A stretch of 22,756 bases of DNA, taken from IMG/VR virus record IMGVR_UViG_3300045110_000270, positions 1 through 22,756 of that record. One strand, written 5' to 3'. The notes under the pieces were generated by a model. That model made no database searches. It was not told where the DNA came from and saw only the letters and a list, made by a program, of their open reading frames with translations. Positions within the stretch are counted from its first letter, which is position 1; every line of letters starts with the position of its first letter. The translations under genes and the position numbers were made by a program. Shown here one piece after another: positions 1-8,284 of this stretch. This DNA is from a virus.

Positions 1-127
1 ATCTGAGGGGAGTCGCATGTCTGCGACCGATGCAATGCTGTCACGCTTCCAGGCTGAGCTCGAGGAGCGACGCACGTTCATGGATGGGCTGATCGAGGCC
101 GCCGAGTCGGCCGGCCGCGATCTGACC
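1..127. repeat. Terminal direct repeat, left copy
   Basis: These 127 bases are identical to positions 22630-22756. An exact repeat of this length at the two ends of a contig is what a short-read assembler leaves when it closes a circular or circularly permuted molecule, and 127 is a common maximum k-mer size. It is therefore best read as proof of completeness and not as a biological terminal repeat. It contains the start of the major capsid gene. Confidence 0.95.
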
Positions 128-1219
128 ACCGAGGAAACCGATCTGTACACGCGGGCACGTGACCGGATGCGCGTCATCGCCGGGCAGATGGAACCACTGC
201 AGGAGGGCGCCCGGATCGCCATCGAGTCACGCGCTCGGACAGCGGAGCTCGTCGGCATGTACGCCAACGCCCGCAACCCGCAGGCCGCCAACGTCGAGTA
301 CCGCTCGGCCGGCGCGTACATCGCCGACATGTACTGGGATCTGCTCGGCGACACCGACGCCCGTCAGCGTCGAGAGATCTTCCACCGCGCCGCGGCCCAC
401 CAGACCACGGCCGACAACCCGGGTCTGCTGCCCGAGTCGATCGTGCAGCCGATCATCAACTTCATCGAGGTCGCCCGGCCGCTGATCGCCTCGGTCGGCC
501 CGACCGATCTCGGTCCAGGGGCGTGGTCGTATGCCCGGGTGACGCAGCACACCCAGGTCGGCAAGCAGGCCGGTGAAAAGACCGAGCTGCCGTCGCGCAA
601 GATGCTCGTCACCAAGACGCCGTTGGGTGCGGATACGTTCGGCGGCTACGTCAACGTGTCCAAGCAGGACATCAACCGGTCGTCGCCGGCGGTCCTCGAC
701 ATGATCATCAACGACCTCGCCCAGCAGTACGGCATCGAGACCGAGGACGAGATGGGGACCGTGATGACTGCCGCCGCCGTCGCGGGCCCGGTGATCCCGG
801 CCGCAGGGACGGCGCTCGACGTGTCCAAGGCGATCTGGACCGCCGCCGGTCTGTGCTTCGCTGCCACCAAGGGGCAGGGACGCACGATCATCGCCGTGTC
901 GCCCGACATGCTCGGCGTGATCGGCCCGCTGTTCCCGGCGATCAACCCGACCAACGCCATCGCGGCGATGAACGCCAGCCAGATCGCCAACGGGACGATC
1001 CCGTCGCTGTCCGGTCTCGGCTCGCTGATGTCGGCCGGGCTCGCCGCCGGCACGATCCTGGTGTACTCGACCGCAGCGGTGAAGGCGTTCGAGTACAAGT
1101 ACGGCAACCTGCAGGTCGTCGAGCCCTCGGTGTGGGGTGTCCAGGTCGGCTACGCGGGAGATTTCGACTCGGTGGTCATCGAGCCGACCGGGATCGTCAA
1201 GGTGACGGTCGGACCGTGA
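17..1219 (+). CDS. Major capsid protein, HK97 fold
   Basis: This 400-residue protein builds the icosahedral shell. Residues about 1-75 are charged and helical (many E, R and A), as in the delta or scaffolding segment of HK97-type capsid proteins that the prohead protease removes. The rest matches the HK97 fold: an extended arm, an 'NPGLLPESIV' segment near residue 133, and a C-terminal domain ending in a 'FEYKYGNLQVVEPSVWGVQVGYAG' type stretch. It lies directly after the portal and prohead protease genes once the circle is closed. The ATG at 17 follows a purine-rich GAGGGGAG about 4 bases upstream. The identification rests on order and overall pattern and is firm. Confidence 0.92.
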   Translation: MSATDAMLSRFQAELEERRTFMDGLIEAAESAGRDLTTEETDLYTRARDRMRVIAGQMEPLQEGARIAIESRARTAELVGMYANARNPQAANVEYRSAGAYIADMYWDLLGDTDARQRREIFHRAAAHQTTADNPGLLPESIVQPIINFIEVARPLIASVGPTDLGPGAWSYARVTQHTQVGKQAGEKTELPSRKMLVTKTPLGADTFGGYVNVSKQDINRSSPAVLDMIINDLAQQYGIETEDEMGTVMTAAAVAGPVIPAAGTALDVSKAIWTAAGLCFAATKGQGRTIIAVSPDMLGVIGPLFPAINPTNAIAAMNASQIANGTIPSLSGLGSLMSAGLAAGTILVYSTAAVKAFEYKYGNLQVVEPSVWGVQVGYAGDFDSVVIEPTGIVKVTVGP

Positions 1220-1461
1220 CCGACTGGTACGCACCCAATCAGCAGGCGGTGCGCGGCGACGAGTCGGGGCCGGCCGAAGAGGGCGGCGGCGGCGCACCCG
1301 ACGCGCCACCGGCGGCAGCACCGTACGACCCGGGCGCGCACACCGTCGCCGAGGTCCAGGACTACGTCACCGCGCACCCGGGCGAACGGTCGGCGATCCT
1401 CGAGGCCGAATCGACCGGCAAGAACCGCGTGTCGTTGATCGAATGGTTCGCGAGCGGCTGA
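1216..1461 (+). CDS. Small head-associated protein
   Basis: An 81-residue protein that starts with GTG overlapping the capsid stop codon (GTGA), so it is translationally coupled to the capsid gene. Residues about 12-40 are low-complexity Gly, Pro, Ala and Glu; residues about 42-80 form a compact segment ('VAEVQDYVTAHPGERSAILEA' pattern, then a 'GKNRVSLIEW' end). Small proteins with a similar C-terminal motif follow the capsid gene in many actinobacteriophages, often without a proven role. It may be a head decoration or head-to-tail accessory protein; that is inference from position. Confidence 0.7.
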   Translation: MTDWYAPNQQAVRGDESGPAEEGGGGAPDAPPAAAPYDPGAHTVAEVQDYVTAHPGERSAILEAESTGKNRVSLIEWFASG

Positions 1462-1462
1462 C

Positions 1463-1789
1463 ATGGCCTATGCCGACGCCGACCAGCTGGCCGCCGCGCT
1501 GCGGACGAGAGTGACCGCTGAAAACCAGCAGCTCCTCGACGACTGCCTCGCCGCAGCCGCCGAGGAGATCGACTTCGACCTCGACCGCGACGACCCGCTG
1601 CCGACGCCGACGCCGCTGATGGTGGTGCGGGTCAACGTCAACCGCGCCGTCGAATGGTTCAAGGCAGCCGACGTCAACGCCGGATCGATCGGCACCGAGC
1701 AGACCGGGGTGCTCACCGCACCCGACGAAGGCTTCGGGAAGTGGTCGCTGACGTTGCGACCGTTCAAGCAGAAGTGGGGTGTGGCGTGA
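1463..1789 (+). CDS. Head-tail connector (adaptor) protein
   Basis: A 108-residue protein directly behind the capsid genes, the position of the gp6-like adaptor that docks on the portal ring. It is mostly helical, beginning with 'MAYADADQLAAALR' and carrying the acidic helix 'AAAAEEIDFDLD' typical of this family, followed by a conserved-looking 'FKAAD' and a C-terminal beta segment. The ATG lies two bases after the previous stop codon. The family call comes from gene order and helix pattern, without a diagnostic motif. Confidence 0.65.
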   Translation: MAYADADQLAAALRTRVTAENQQLLDDCLAAAAEEIDFDLDRDDPLPTPTPLMVVRVNVNRAVEWFKAADVNAGSIGTEQTGVLTAPDEGFGKWSLTLRPFKQKWGVA

Positions 1790-2169
1790 ACCTGCTCGAC
1801 GCCCGCGCCAAGCTCGCCGCCGCGCTCGCCCCGATCGAGGACAGCGACCCGACCGTGCTCGTCGATCTCGTCGACGCGCTCGAGCCGCCGGCGCTGATGC
1901 TCGGCTGGGGCGAGCCGTGGCTGCTACCACAGACCGCTTGCCTGCGGACGGGCCGGCTCGTCGTAACTGCCGTGGCGGGCCGGCTCGTCCCCGGCGCCGG
2001 CATCGAATCCCTGGAGCAGCTCGTCGAGTACACGCTCGACACCCTCAGGGCCGACGCCGGCCAGTGGGCGCTCGACACGGTGTCGGGGCCGCGCGTGTTC
2101 ACCCTCTCGAACATCAACTATCTCGCAGCGCGGATCACGTTGCGGGTCCCGATTACAGGAGGTCCGTGA
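1786..2169 (+). CDS. Neck or tail-terminator protein candidate
   Basis: A 127-residue protein starting at a GTG that overlaps the previous stop codon (GTGA). An N-terminal helix ('NLLDARAKLAAALAPI') is followed by mixed strands and a helix around 'LEQLVEYTLDTLRAD'. Its place between the connector and the major tail protein fits a head-closure or tail-terminator protein that caps the tail tube. No motif settles which of the two it is. The last codons overlap the strong ribosome site of the next gene. Confidence 0.5.
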   Translation: MNLLDARAKLAAALAPIEDSDPTVLVDLVDALEPPALMLGWGEPWLLPQTACLRTGRLVVTAVAGRLVPGAGIESLEQLVEYTLDTLRADAGQWALDTVSGPRVFTLSNINYLAARITLRVPITGGP

Positions 2170-2606
2170 TGGCCGATCCAGAACCAGTCATTCTCATCAA
2201 CCCCGATCTGACCATCGACGGCCAGTCGCTGAAGTGCTTGATGTCGCACATCGAGCTCACCCCCGACGTCACCATCGTGGAGGTCAAGACCTCGTGCGGT
2301 GTCAAGGAGTACCCGGGGACGATCAAGTGGACCCTGAAGGCGTCGCTGTACCACAGCTTCGATCCGCTCGGCACCAACAAGATCTTGACCGACGCGGTCG
2401 AGGGGGCGGTCCCGGTGGACTTCACCGTGCTGCCCTCGACGAGCGCCCCGGTGTCGGCGACGAACCCGGAGTACACCGGGCAGGTCATCCCGAGGCCGTT
2501 CACCCCGATCGCCGGCGACATCGGGGACGCCTCGAGCTTCGACCTCGAGTGGTCGATCATCGGCTGGACCGCCGTCCCGATCATCAACATCGTCCCGGGA
2601 CCGTGA
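2169..2606 (+). CDS. Major tail (tube) protein
   Basis: A 145-residue, mostly beta-strand protein without cysteine-rich or membrane parts, fitting a siphovirus tail-tube subunit that polymerises around the tape measure. It has the strongest ribosome site of the structural block: AGGAGG at 2157-2162, six bases before the ATG, as expected for a protein needed in many copies. The ATG overlaps the previous stop by one base. Unusually, the HK97 gp10-like gene follows it; in many siphoviruses that gene comes before the tube gene. Confidence 0.7.
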   Translation: MADPEPVILINPDLTIDGQSLKCLMSHIELTPDVTIVEVKTSCGVKEYPGTIKWTLKASLYHSFDPLGTNKILTDAVEGAVPVDFTVLPSTSAPVSATNPEYTGQVIPRPFTPIAGDIGDASSFDLEWSIIGWTAVPIINIVPGP

Positions 2607-3007
2607 CCGCCCCGAACGTCGAGTTCGTCGGCACCGACGCGGCGATGGCCGACCTCAAACGGTGGGCCGACGATCTCAAACCACAAGTCGACAAGGCCGG
2701 CGCACCGCTCGGCCAACGGGTCGCCGGGACCGTCAGGGGCCGCGTCCCGCATCTGTCCGGGCAGCTCGCCGGGTCGGTGGAGAGCTCGACCGACGAGGAG
2801 GGCATCGTCGTGTCGCTCGGCGACGGGGTGCCGTACGCGGGGTGGATCGAGTTCGGCGGCTCACGTGGCCGCGACTACGTCCCCGAGGGCCGCTACCTGT
2901 ACCCGTCGATGCTCGACGCCCAAGACGAATACGAACAACTCGCCAACAACACGGCGGCCGACAGTATCGGGAGGTTCCGATGGTCGACACCATCAGCAGC
3001 AGCGTGA
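2603..3007 (+). CDS. HK97 gp10-like head-tail joining protein
   Basis: A 134-residue protein starting at a GTG overlapping the previous stop codon. The stretch 'VPYAGWIEFGG' near residue 75, followed by 'YLYPSMLDAQDEYEQ', is the signature of the HK97 gp10-like family (sequence 'YA..vEfGt' and then a helical C-terminus), which sits at the head-tail interface. Its 3' end overlaps the next gene by 28 bases. The family assignment is fairly safe; its position behind the tube gene is the odd point. Confidence 0.75.
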   Translation: MTAPNVEFVGTDAAMADLKRWADDLKPQVDKAGAPLGQRVAGTVRGRVPHLSGQLAGSVESSTDEEGIVVSLGDGVPYAGWIEFGGSRGRDYVPEGRYLYPSMLDAQDEYEQLANNTAADSIGRFRWSTPSAAA

Positions 3008-3330
3008 CCAGCAACGGGCACACCAGGGTGCTGCCGGAGATGATCCGGCTGACCGCCGCCGAGTCGCAGCGGATCCCGTCGCCTGGCACGCAGCGGGCGT
3101 TGAAGGCGCAGACCGGGCAGACCTGGGACAAGCTCGTCGGGCCCGATGCCGATTCGGCCGACCGGGTCCAGACGATGATCTGGATCCAGTTGCGCAAGCA
3201 GATCCCCGACCTCCGCTGGGACGAATGTGACGAGGTCGCGGTGCAGATCGAAGAGGGAGCGCTGGGCGTGGACCCTACGAACTTCGGCGGCTCCGCGAGC
3301 TTGCCGCCTTCTGCCGATTCTGGCGACTGA
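2980..3330 (+). CDS. Tail assembly chaperone, short form (G-like)
   Basis: A 116-residue protein starting at ATG 2980 with GGGAGG at 2969-2974, inside the end of the preceding gene. It lies directly before the tape measure gene, where siphoviruses encode the chaperones that bind the tape measure during tail assembly. The C-terminal tail (Gly, Ser, Pro, Asp rich) looks unstructured, as expected for the product made when ribosomes do not shift frame. A longer product is expected by a -1 shift into the overlapping frame (see the next entry). Confidence 0.75.
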   Translation: MVDTISSSVTSNGHTRVLPEMIRLTAAESQRIPSPGTQRALKAQTGQTWDKLVGPDADSADRVQTMIWIQLRKQIPDLRWDECDEVAVQIEEGALGVDPTNFGGSASLPPSADSGD

Positions 3331-3440
3331 GCCCCGACCAGGTGTACGCGATGGATGATGACACCTACCGGGCGTTCGTCGGCTATCAGCGTGAAGAGCT
3401 GAAAGCCCGCGAACGGGCGGCACGCCGCCGGAAGGGATGA
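3258..3440 (+). CDS. Tail assembly chaperone, -1 frameshift extension (T-like)
   Basis: In the -1 frame relative to 2980-3330 an open stretch runs through the G-like stop to a stop at 3438-3440, just before the tape measure start. It encodes a charged helical segment ('YELRRLRELAAFCRFW', then 'LSPDQVYAMDDDTYRAFV') typical of the T part of G-T chaperone fusions, and it has no good start of its own. The sequence GAG-GGA at 3253-3258 allows a Gly codon to re-pair one base back (GGA to GGG) and is the best slippage point I see; the exact site is uncertain. Coordinates give the extension only. Confidence 0.7.
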   Translation, partial: SAGRGPYELRRLRELAAFCRFWRLSPDQVYAMDDDTYRAFVGYQREELKARERAARRRKG

Positions 3441-3443
3441 CCT

Positions 3444-5159
3444 GTGGCATCCGGTCCGAGCATCGCGGTCAAGTTCCTCGCCGACACATCGAATCTCGTC
3501 AGCGGGGTCGACAAGGCTGCCGGTACGGCGTCGAGCAGCATCGGCGGGTTCGCGAAGAAGGCCGGCATCGCGCTCGGGGGGGCGTTCGCCGTGGGTGCGG
3601 TCGTCGAGTTCGGCAAGGCGTCCGTCGACGCCGCGGCGGCCGACGCCGAGGGCCAAGCGAAGCTCGCCCAGACGCTGAAGAACACGACCGGGGCGACGCA
3701 GGATCAGATCGCCGCCTCCGAGGACTTCATCGCCAAGCTGTCGAAACAGAGTGCGATCGCCGACGACGATCTCCGTCCGGCGATGGACAACCTGGTCCGC
3801 GGGTTCGGCAACGCTGAGGACGCCCAAAAAGCGCTCGCCCTGGCGACCGACATTTCAGCCGGCACCGGCAAGGATCTCGGCTCGGTCTCCGAAGCGCTGA
3901 TGAAAGCCGCCAACGGTCAGACCGGGGCCCTCGGCCGCCTCGGCATCGAAACGAAAGACTCGGCCGGCCACGCCAAATCGCTCGATCAGATCATGGGTGA
4001 CCTGTCCGGCACGTTCAAAGGCCAAGCGGCCGCCGCCGCGGAGACGACCGCCGGGAAGATGCGCAACGCCTCGATCCAGTTCGGCGAGTTCCAGGAGCAG
4101 ATCGGCACCGCGGTGCTGCCGGTCCTGTCGACGATGGCTTCGTTCTTGACCGGGACGTTGATCCCGGCTCTGTCCGGTGTCGCTGACTGGATCAGCGGCC
4201 ACAAGGACGTGATCGTCGCAGCGCTGATCGGCGTCGGTGTCGTCGTCGGCGCGGTCGTCATTCCTGCGTTCCTGTCGTGGGCTGCCGCCGCCGGCGCGGC
4301 CGCCTTGGCGACGGTGCTGGCCGCCGCCCCGTTCATCGCCATCGGCGCGGTGATCGCCGGCGTCGCGCTGCTGATCATCAACAACTGGGACACGATCAAG
4401 GCCGCTGCCGAGGCGACGTGGGACTTCGTCGTCGGTGTGATCAAAGGGGTGTTCAACTGGGTCAAGGACAACTGGCCGCTGTTGCTCGCCATCATCACCG
4501 GACCGATCGGCGCGGCGGTGCTGATCATCGTCAAGAACTGGGACACCATCAAGGCGGCCGCCGTCGCCGTGTGGGACTGGATCAACAACACCTGGCATCA
4601 GCTGCTCGACATCCTCACCGCACCGTTCAACGCCGCCAAGGATCTGATCTCGACGGCGCTCAACGGGATCACCTCCGCGGCGCAGGGCGTCTACGACGGC
4701 GTCAAGGGGATCTTCGACAAGTTCGCCGGGATCTTCGAGAGCATCGTCGGCGCGGTCAAGACGGCGATCGGCAGCGTCGTCGACGCCATCGTCGCCCCGA
4801 TCAACCTCGTCATCCGGGCGTGGAACGGGATCGAGTTCAAGATCCCGGAGATCACCCTGCCCGAGTTCGACACGCACATCCCCGGCGTCGGCAAGATCGG
4901 CGGCGGCCACGTCGGCGGCCAGACCATCGGCTTCCCCGACATCCCGACCCTCGCCGCCGGCGGTGTGCTCACGTCACCGACGCTGTTCCTCGGCGGCGAA
5001 GCCGGCACCGAGATCGTCGCCCCCGAGGCGATGCTGCGCGCCATCATCCGCGACGAGGCCGGCGGCAACAGCTACGTCCTCAACATGTATCCGCGCACCG
5101 CCGACTCGGCCGATGTCGCCTACGCCTTCCGGCGCCTCGAACTGATGGCCGGCGCATGA
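3444..5159 (+). CDS. Tape measure protein
   Basis: A 571-residue protein that sets tail length and is threaded through the tube. The start is GTG 3444, with GGAAGGGA about 7 bases upstream. The N-terminal third is Ala-rich and helical; residues about 250-315 are strongly hydrophobic and Gly/Ala/Val/Ile-rich, as in the membrane-active segments of tape measures. A repeated 'NWDTIKAAA' motif occurs twice (near residues 313 and 356), a pattern common in this family. By the usual relation of about 1.5 angstrom per residue, the tail would be roughly 85 nm. The C-terminus has the 'LAAGGV...GGEAGTEIVAPEAML' segment often seen at tape measure ends. Confidence 0.93.
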   Translation: MASGPSIAVKFLADTSNLVSGVDKAAGTASSSIGGFAKKAGIALGGAFAVGAVVEFGKASVDAAAADAEGQAKLAQTLKNTTGATQDQIAASEDFIAKLSKQSAIADDDLRPAMDNLVRGFGNAEDAQKALALATDISAGTGKDLGSVSEALMKAANGQTGALGRLGIETKDSAGHAKSLDQIMGDLSGTFKGQAAAAAETTAGKMRNASIQFGEFQEQIGTAVLPVLSTMASFLTGTLIPALSGVADWISGHKDVIVAALIGVGVVVGAVVIPAFLSWAAAAGAAALATVLAAAPFIAIGAVIAGVALLIINNWDTIKAAAEATWDFVVGVIKGVFNWVKDNWPLLLAIITGPIGAAVLIIVKNWDTIKAAAVAVWDWINNTWHQLLDILTAPFNAAKDLISTALNGITSAAQGVYDGVKGIFDKFAGIFESIVGAVKTAIGSVVDAIVAPINLVIRAWNGIEFKIPEITLPEFDTHIPGVGKIGGGHVGGQTIGFPDIPTLAAGGVLTSPTLFLGGEAGTEIVAPEAMLRAIIRDEAGGNSYVLNMYPRTADSADVAYAFRRLELMAGA

Positions 5160-6022
5160 CGATCATCGACGCACCCTGGATCGCGGACGACGACTGCGAG
5201 ACGCACGAGTGGCGTTCGGCGCAGGGTGAGACGATCCGCTTCGTCACCCGCACCGAGGCCGAGCAGCGGATGATGCCGCCGGTCACGATCAACTCGATCA
5301 GAGTGCCACAGTCGCAGGGCGCCAGCTTCCGAGGCGCCCGCCACGAGCCACGACTTGCGACGATCCCTGTCGTCGTCCCGGGCCCGCAAGCCGGCCGAGA
5401 CGAGCTCCGCCGATGGGCCAAGGCCCTCGACCCACTCAAGGGTGAGGGCACGCTCACCGTCGTCGTCGGACCGTGGGCCGGCCGTCAACTGGTGTGCGTG
5501 TACGAAGCCGGGCTCGAGGACTTCGCAGAGGAGTGGCCACTGCTCGGCCTCACCGTGCTCGGGTTCCGCGCCTCGGACCCGTACTGGCAGGACTCGCTCG
5601 AAAGCAGCGCGACGGCCACGATCGCCTCGACAGGGTTCACCTGGTTCCCGTTCTTTCCGCTCGTACTCGGCGCGTCCGACGTTTTCGCTCAGCTGACGAT
5701 CAACAACGCCGGCGACGTCGACGCCTGGCCGGTGATCACCGTCGTCGGCCCGGGCACCGATCTCCACCTCACCAACCTCACGACCGGCAAAGAGATGCTG
5801 CTGACCGGAGCGCTCGCCGCCGGTTCCACCGCGGTGATCGACACCCGGCCCGGTCACAAGACTGTGACCATCGACGGCGTCAACGTGTTCTCGCGGCTGA
5901 CAGCAACGTCGTCGTTGTGGCCGCTGGTGCCCGGCCCGAATCGTGTCTCCATCGGTCTCGCTACGGGCACCGCGGCGTCATCGGTTCGGTTCGCCTGGCG
6001 GAACAGGTGGCTCGCGGCATGA
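5156..6022 (+). CDS. Distal tail protein (Dit-like)
   Basis: A 288-residue protein overlapping the tape measure stop (ATGA). Proteins in this slot form the hub ring at the tail tip that joins the tube to the receptor-binding complex. Features fit the siphovirus tail-component family: an N-terminal beta domain with 'RTEAEQRMMPPVTINSIRVPQ', then 'LTVLGFRASDPYWQ' near residue 142 (the 'f.a.DPyw' motif is characteristic), and a C-terminal galectin-like beta domain ('NAGDVDAWPVITVVGPG', 'TIDGVNVFSRL'). Confidence 0.85.
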   Translation: MTIIDAPWIADDDCETHEWRSAQGETIRFVTRTEAEQRMMPPVTINSIRVPQSQGASFRGARHEPRLATIPVVVPGPQAGRDELRRWAKALDPLKGEGTLTVVVGPWAGRQLVCVYEAGLEDFAEEWPLLGLTVLGFRASDPYWQDSLESSATATIASTGFTWFPFFPLVLGASDVFAQLTINNAGDVDAWPVITVVGPGTDLHLTNLTTGKEMLLTGALAAGSTAVIDTRPGHKTVTIDGVNVFSRLTATSSLWPLVPGPNRVSIGLATGTAASSVRFAWRNRWLAA

Positions 6023-7122
6023 CCACCTGGACCCTGTATGTCGCCGACCAGCTCGGCCAACGCCAAGCACAGATAGACGTCTATCACCACTTCCAAGTGA
6101 TCGCCCGCCACAACGCGGTATCGACCTGGGCGCTCGCGATGCCGACCGATTGCGATGCCGCCGACGCGATGTTGAATCTCGAGCATCCGCGCGTCGTGCT
6201 GCGCATCGATGACCGCACCCTGCGATCCGGGCCGATGACTCACCTCGAGCGCAACATCACCAACGAGGGCGACGACCTGTCACTGACTGGTGTCGATGAC
6301 ACCGTCTGGCTGACCCGCCGTGTCGCCCACCCGCAACCGGGCACCGCTGCGCCGCCGTACGCGACCACGGCCTACGACATCCGAGCCGGCAACGCCGCAC
6401 AGATCCTCGCCCAATACATCGATGTCAACGCCGGCCCGTCGGCCGTGCCCGCCCGTCGCGTTCCCGGTCTTGTCGTCCCGGTACCGGCACCAGCCGGCGG
6501 AGCCGTCACCTGGCAGGCCCGATATGAAGGCCTTCTCGACTTCATCATGTCCAAGGCCAACGCCCTCGGTCTCGGCGTGCGCGTCGTCGACTTGTCCGTC
6601 GACGTGTTCACACCCGTCGTGCGCAACGCCGTGTTCTCACTCGAGCTCGGCACCCTCGCCGAGACCTCGTCGACGTTCGACGCCGCCGACGCCAACTTCG
6701 TGTACGTCGCCGGCCAAGGCGTCGGCGCCGCCCGCACCATCGTCGAAGTCACCGACGCCCAATCGGTGACCGACTGGGGACGGGTCGAGCAGTTCCAAGA
6801 TCGCCGCGACACCAACGACGTCGCCCAACTGACAAGCGCCGGCAACGAGACACTCGAGCGCGGCGTCACCCCACGAGTCGTCACCTACGAACCGATCGAC
6901 AGCCCGGTGCAGCAGTTCCCCCGCGACTGGTCCGTCGGTGACATCGTCCAAGTCCGAGTCGGCGACCAGATCCGCGCCGACATCGTCCGCGAGGTAGCCG
7001 TCACCCTCGACGAGGGCGAACCGGTGAAGATCACCGCCAACATCGGCGCCGGCAACGACCTCGCCATGTTCCAAGCGAGCCTCGACGCCAACCGCCGGAT
7101 CCGACAACTGGAACGAGTGTGA
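6019..7122 (+). CDS. Gp37-like minor tail protein
   Basis: A 367-residue protein overlapping the Dit-like gene (ATGA). It resembles the Gp37-like tail protein family named after Rhodococcus phage ReqiPepy6: beta-rich N-terminus, 'HPRVVLRIDDRTLRSGP', a central 'PYATTAYDIRAGNAAQI' region, and a C-terminal 'WSVGDIVQVRVG' segment followed by a helix ending 'ANRRIRQLERV'. These proteins occupy the tail-hub position next to Dit and probably form the base of the tail tip. The stop codon overlaps the ribosome site of the next gene. Confidence 0.75.
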   Translation: MTTWTLYVADQLGQRQAQIDVYHHFQVIARHNAVSTWALAMPTDCDAADAMLNLEHPRVVLRIDDRTLRSGPMTHLERNITNEGDDLSLTGVDDTVWLTRRVAHPQPGTAAPPYATTAYDIRAGNAAQILAQYIDVNAGPSAVPARRVPGLVVPVPAPAGGAVTWQARYEGLLDFIMSKANALGLGVRVVDLSVDVFTPVVRNAVFSLELGTLAETSSTFDAADANFVYVAGQGVGAARTIVEVTDAQSVTDWGRVEQFQDRRDTNDVAQLTSAGNETLERGVTPRVVTYEPIDSPVQQFPRDWSVGDIVQVRVGDQIRADIVREVAVTLDEGEPVKITANIGAGNDLAMFQASLDANRRIRQLERV

Positions 7123-7132
7123 GGAGGTCGCC

Positions 7133-8002
7133 ATGGTTGCGATGAACGTATGGCCAACCGACGCCGCCGATGGCTCGGTCGCCAACGAAGCCCGCTGGCG
7201 CAAGATGGGCCGACTGTGGACACCGACCGGCGCCGCCGCAGCTGCAGCAGGATCTGCGCTGCTGCCGACGCTGGCGTTTCCGAACCTGACCGTCAAGGCC
7301 GGCGGCTGCTGGGTCGACGGCCACTTTTGCGAGCTCCCCGGCGACCAGGTCCTCGCCGTCACTGCGAACGGGCTCGCCGTGGTCCGTTTCGACCCTGCGG
7401 CGAACACCGCCCAGCTGCTCTACCTCGACGGCGTCACGGTCCCGGCACAGTCACCGACGGGCACCTATGAGATGCCTGTCGCCAAGATCAGCGGTTCGGC
7501 GTTGATCGACGTGCGTGCCGTCGTCACCTCGACCGGGACGCTGACGTTCCCGAGTGTCGCGGCGCGCGACTTCAACATGCCCGCCGCCGGCGGCAACATC
7601 GGCGCGACCTGTGTCACCGCCGACACCGGCACCCAATGGATCGTCATTCCACTACCGACCCCCAGCTGGTCGGCGTTGCCACAGACCACACCATGGGTCG
7701 GCTTCACGTTCCAGAACGGTTGGACAAACTTCCTGGGCGGCCACATCTCGGGCGCCTACCGCAAGGTTGGCGACACCGTCCAACTGCGCGGCCTCGTCAA
7801 CGCCGGCGTCGTCGGTGGCGCAACCCCGATCGCCACACTCCCGGGCGCCTTCCGACCCGCAGCGACACACTTCTTCGGGACGGTTTCCAACGGAGTATTC
7901 GGGCTCGTATCCGTTGCCAGTGACGGCACGATCACTGCGCTCGCTCCATCGACTAACGCATACGTGTCGCTCAACGGGCTGACCTTCTCCACATCACCCT
8001 GA
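7133..8002 (+). CDS. Receptor-binding or minor tail protein candidate
   Basis: A 289-residue protein with a strong ribosome site (GAGGAGG at 7121-7127, overlapping the previous stop). Residues about 1-30 look like an attachment segment, and residues about 45-130 are beta-rich with 'GGCWVDGHFCE' (a frequent element of tail proteins where a carbohydrate or host structure is bound). The C-terminal third ('GWTNF', 'AYRKVGDTVQLRGLVNAG', 'TLPGAFRPAATHFFG') is the beta fold of many tail-fibre tips. It is the last tail gene before lysis, so it is the best candidate for host recognition. Confidence 0.7.
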   Translation: MVAMNVWPTDAADGSVANEARWRKMGRLWTPTGAAAAAAGSALLPTLAFPNLTVKAGGCWVDGHFCELPGDQVLAVTANGLAVVRFDPAANTAQLLYLDGVTVPAQSPTGTYEMPVAKISGSALIDVRAVVTSTGTLTFPSVAARDFNMPAAGGNIGATCVTADTGTQWIVIPLPTPSWSALPQTTPWVGFTFQNGWTNFLGGHISGAYRKVGDTVQLRGLVNAGVVGGATPIATLPGAFRPAATHFFGTVSNGVFGLVSVASDGTITALAPSTNAYVSLNGLTFSTSP

Positions 8003-8020
8003 CCAAAAGGAACCTCGCTC

Positions 8021-8284
8021 ATGTCCTACGCCACCATCAACCAGAACGCCAACGACTACCAGTTCCTGAGCCGGCTCACCGCCGCCCTCGCCCAAGAGGG
8101 CGCCCAGCTCCCCGACGAGGTCGTCATGCAAGTCCGCTGGCCGGTCTGCTCGGCATCCGACATCGAGGCCGCTTACGCGTTCGCGATCAACTCCGACAAC
8201 CCCAACCCCGGCGGCGACGAGACCGTCATCACCGACCAGATGATCCTCTCCGCCGTGCAAGCGCACATGTCCGCCACACCATGA
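8021..8284 (+). CDS. Small protein of unknown function
   Basis: An 87-residue protein with an AAAAGGA ribosome site about 8 bases before ATG 8021. There is no signal peptide or membrane segment. It is acidic and Ala/Gln rich with a mid-protein 'DEVVMQVRWPVC' segment. Its stop overlaps the endolysin start (ATGA), so it is co-translated with lysis genes. Small proteins often sit here between the tail tip and the lysin in actinobacteriophages; I do not recognise a function. Confidence 0.75.
   Translation: MSYATINQNANDYQFLSRLTAALAQEGAQLPDEVVMQVRWPVCSASDIEAAYAFAINSDNPNPGGDETVITDQMILSAVQAHMSATP

Noticed and set aside
1-127. Biological direct terminal repeats of the virion DNA
   Set aside because: The length equals a standard assembler k-mer, and the break lies within the capsid gene, so an assembly overlap of a circular map explains it better.
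227-1321. Long minus-strand reading frame (364 codons) opposite the capsid gene
   Set aside because: Composition is dominated by Arg, Asp, Gly and Val repeats, as produced by the antisense of GC-rich coding DNA; it has no motif, and the plus strand is clearly coding.
4380-4580. Repeated 'NWDTIKAAA' motif as a mobile or recombination repeat
   Set aside because: Internal repeats of this kind are normal in tape measure proteins, and the DNA of the two copies has diverged.
2733-4910. Further long minus-strand frames opposite the tail genes (2733-3827, 3855-4910)
   Set aside because: They mirror recognised plus-strand genes, lack ribosome sites and have low-complexity Asp/Gly/Arg composition.
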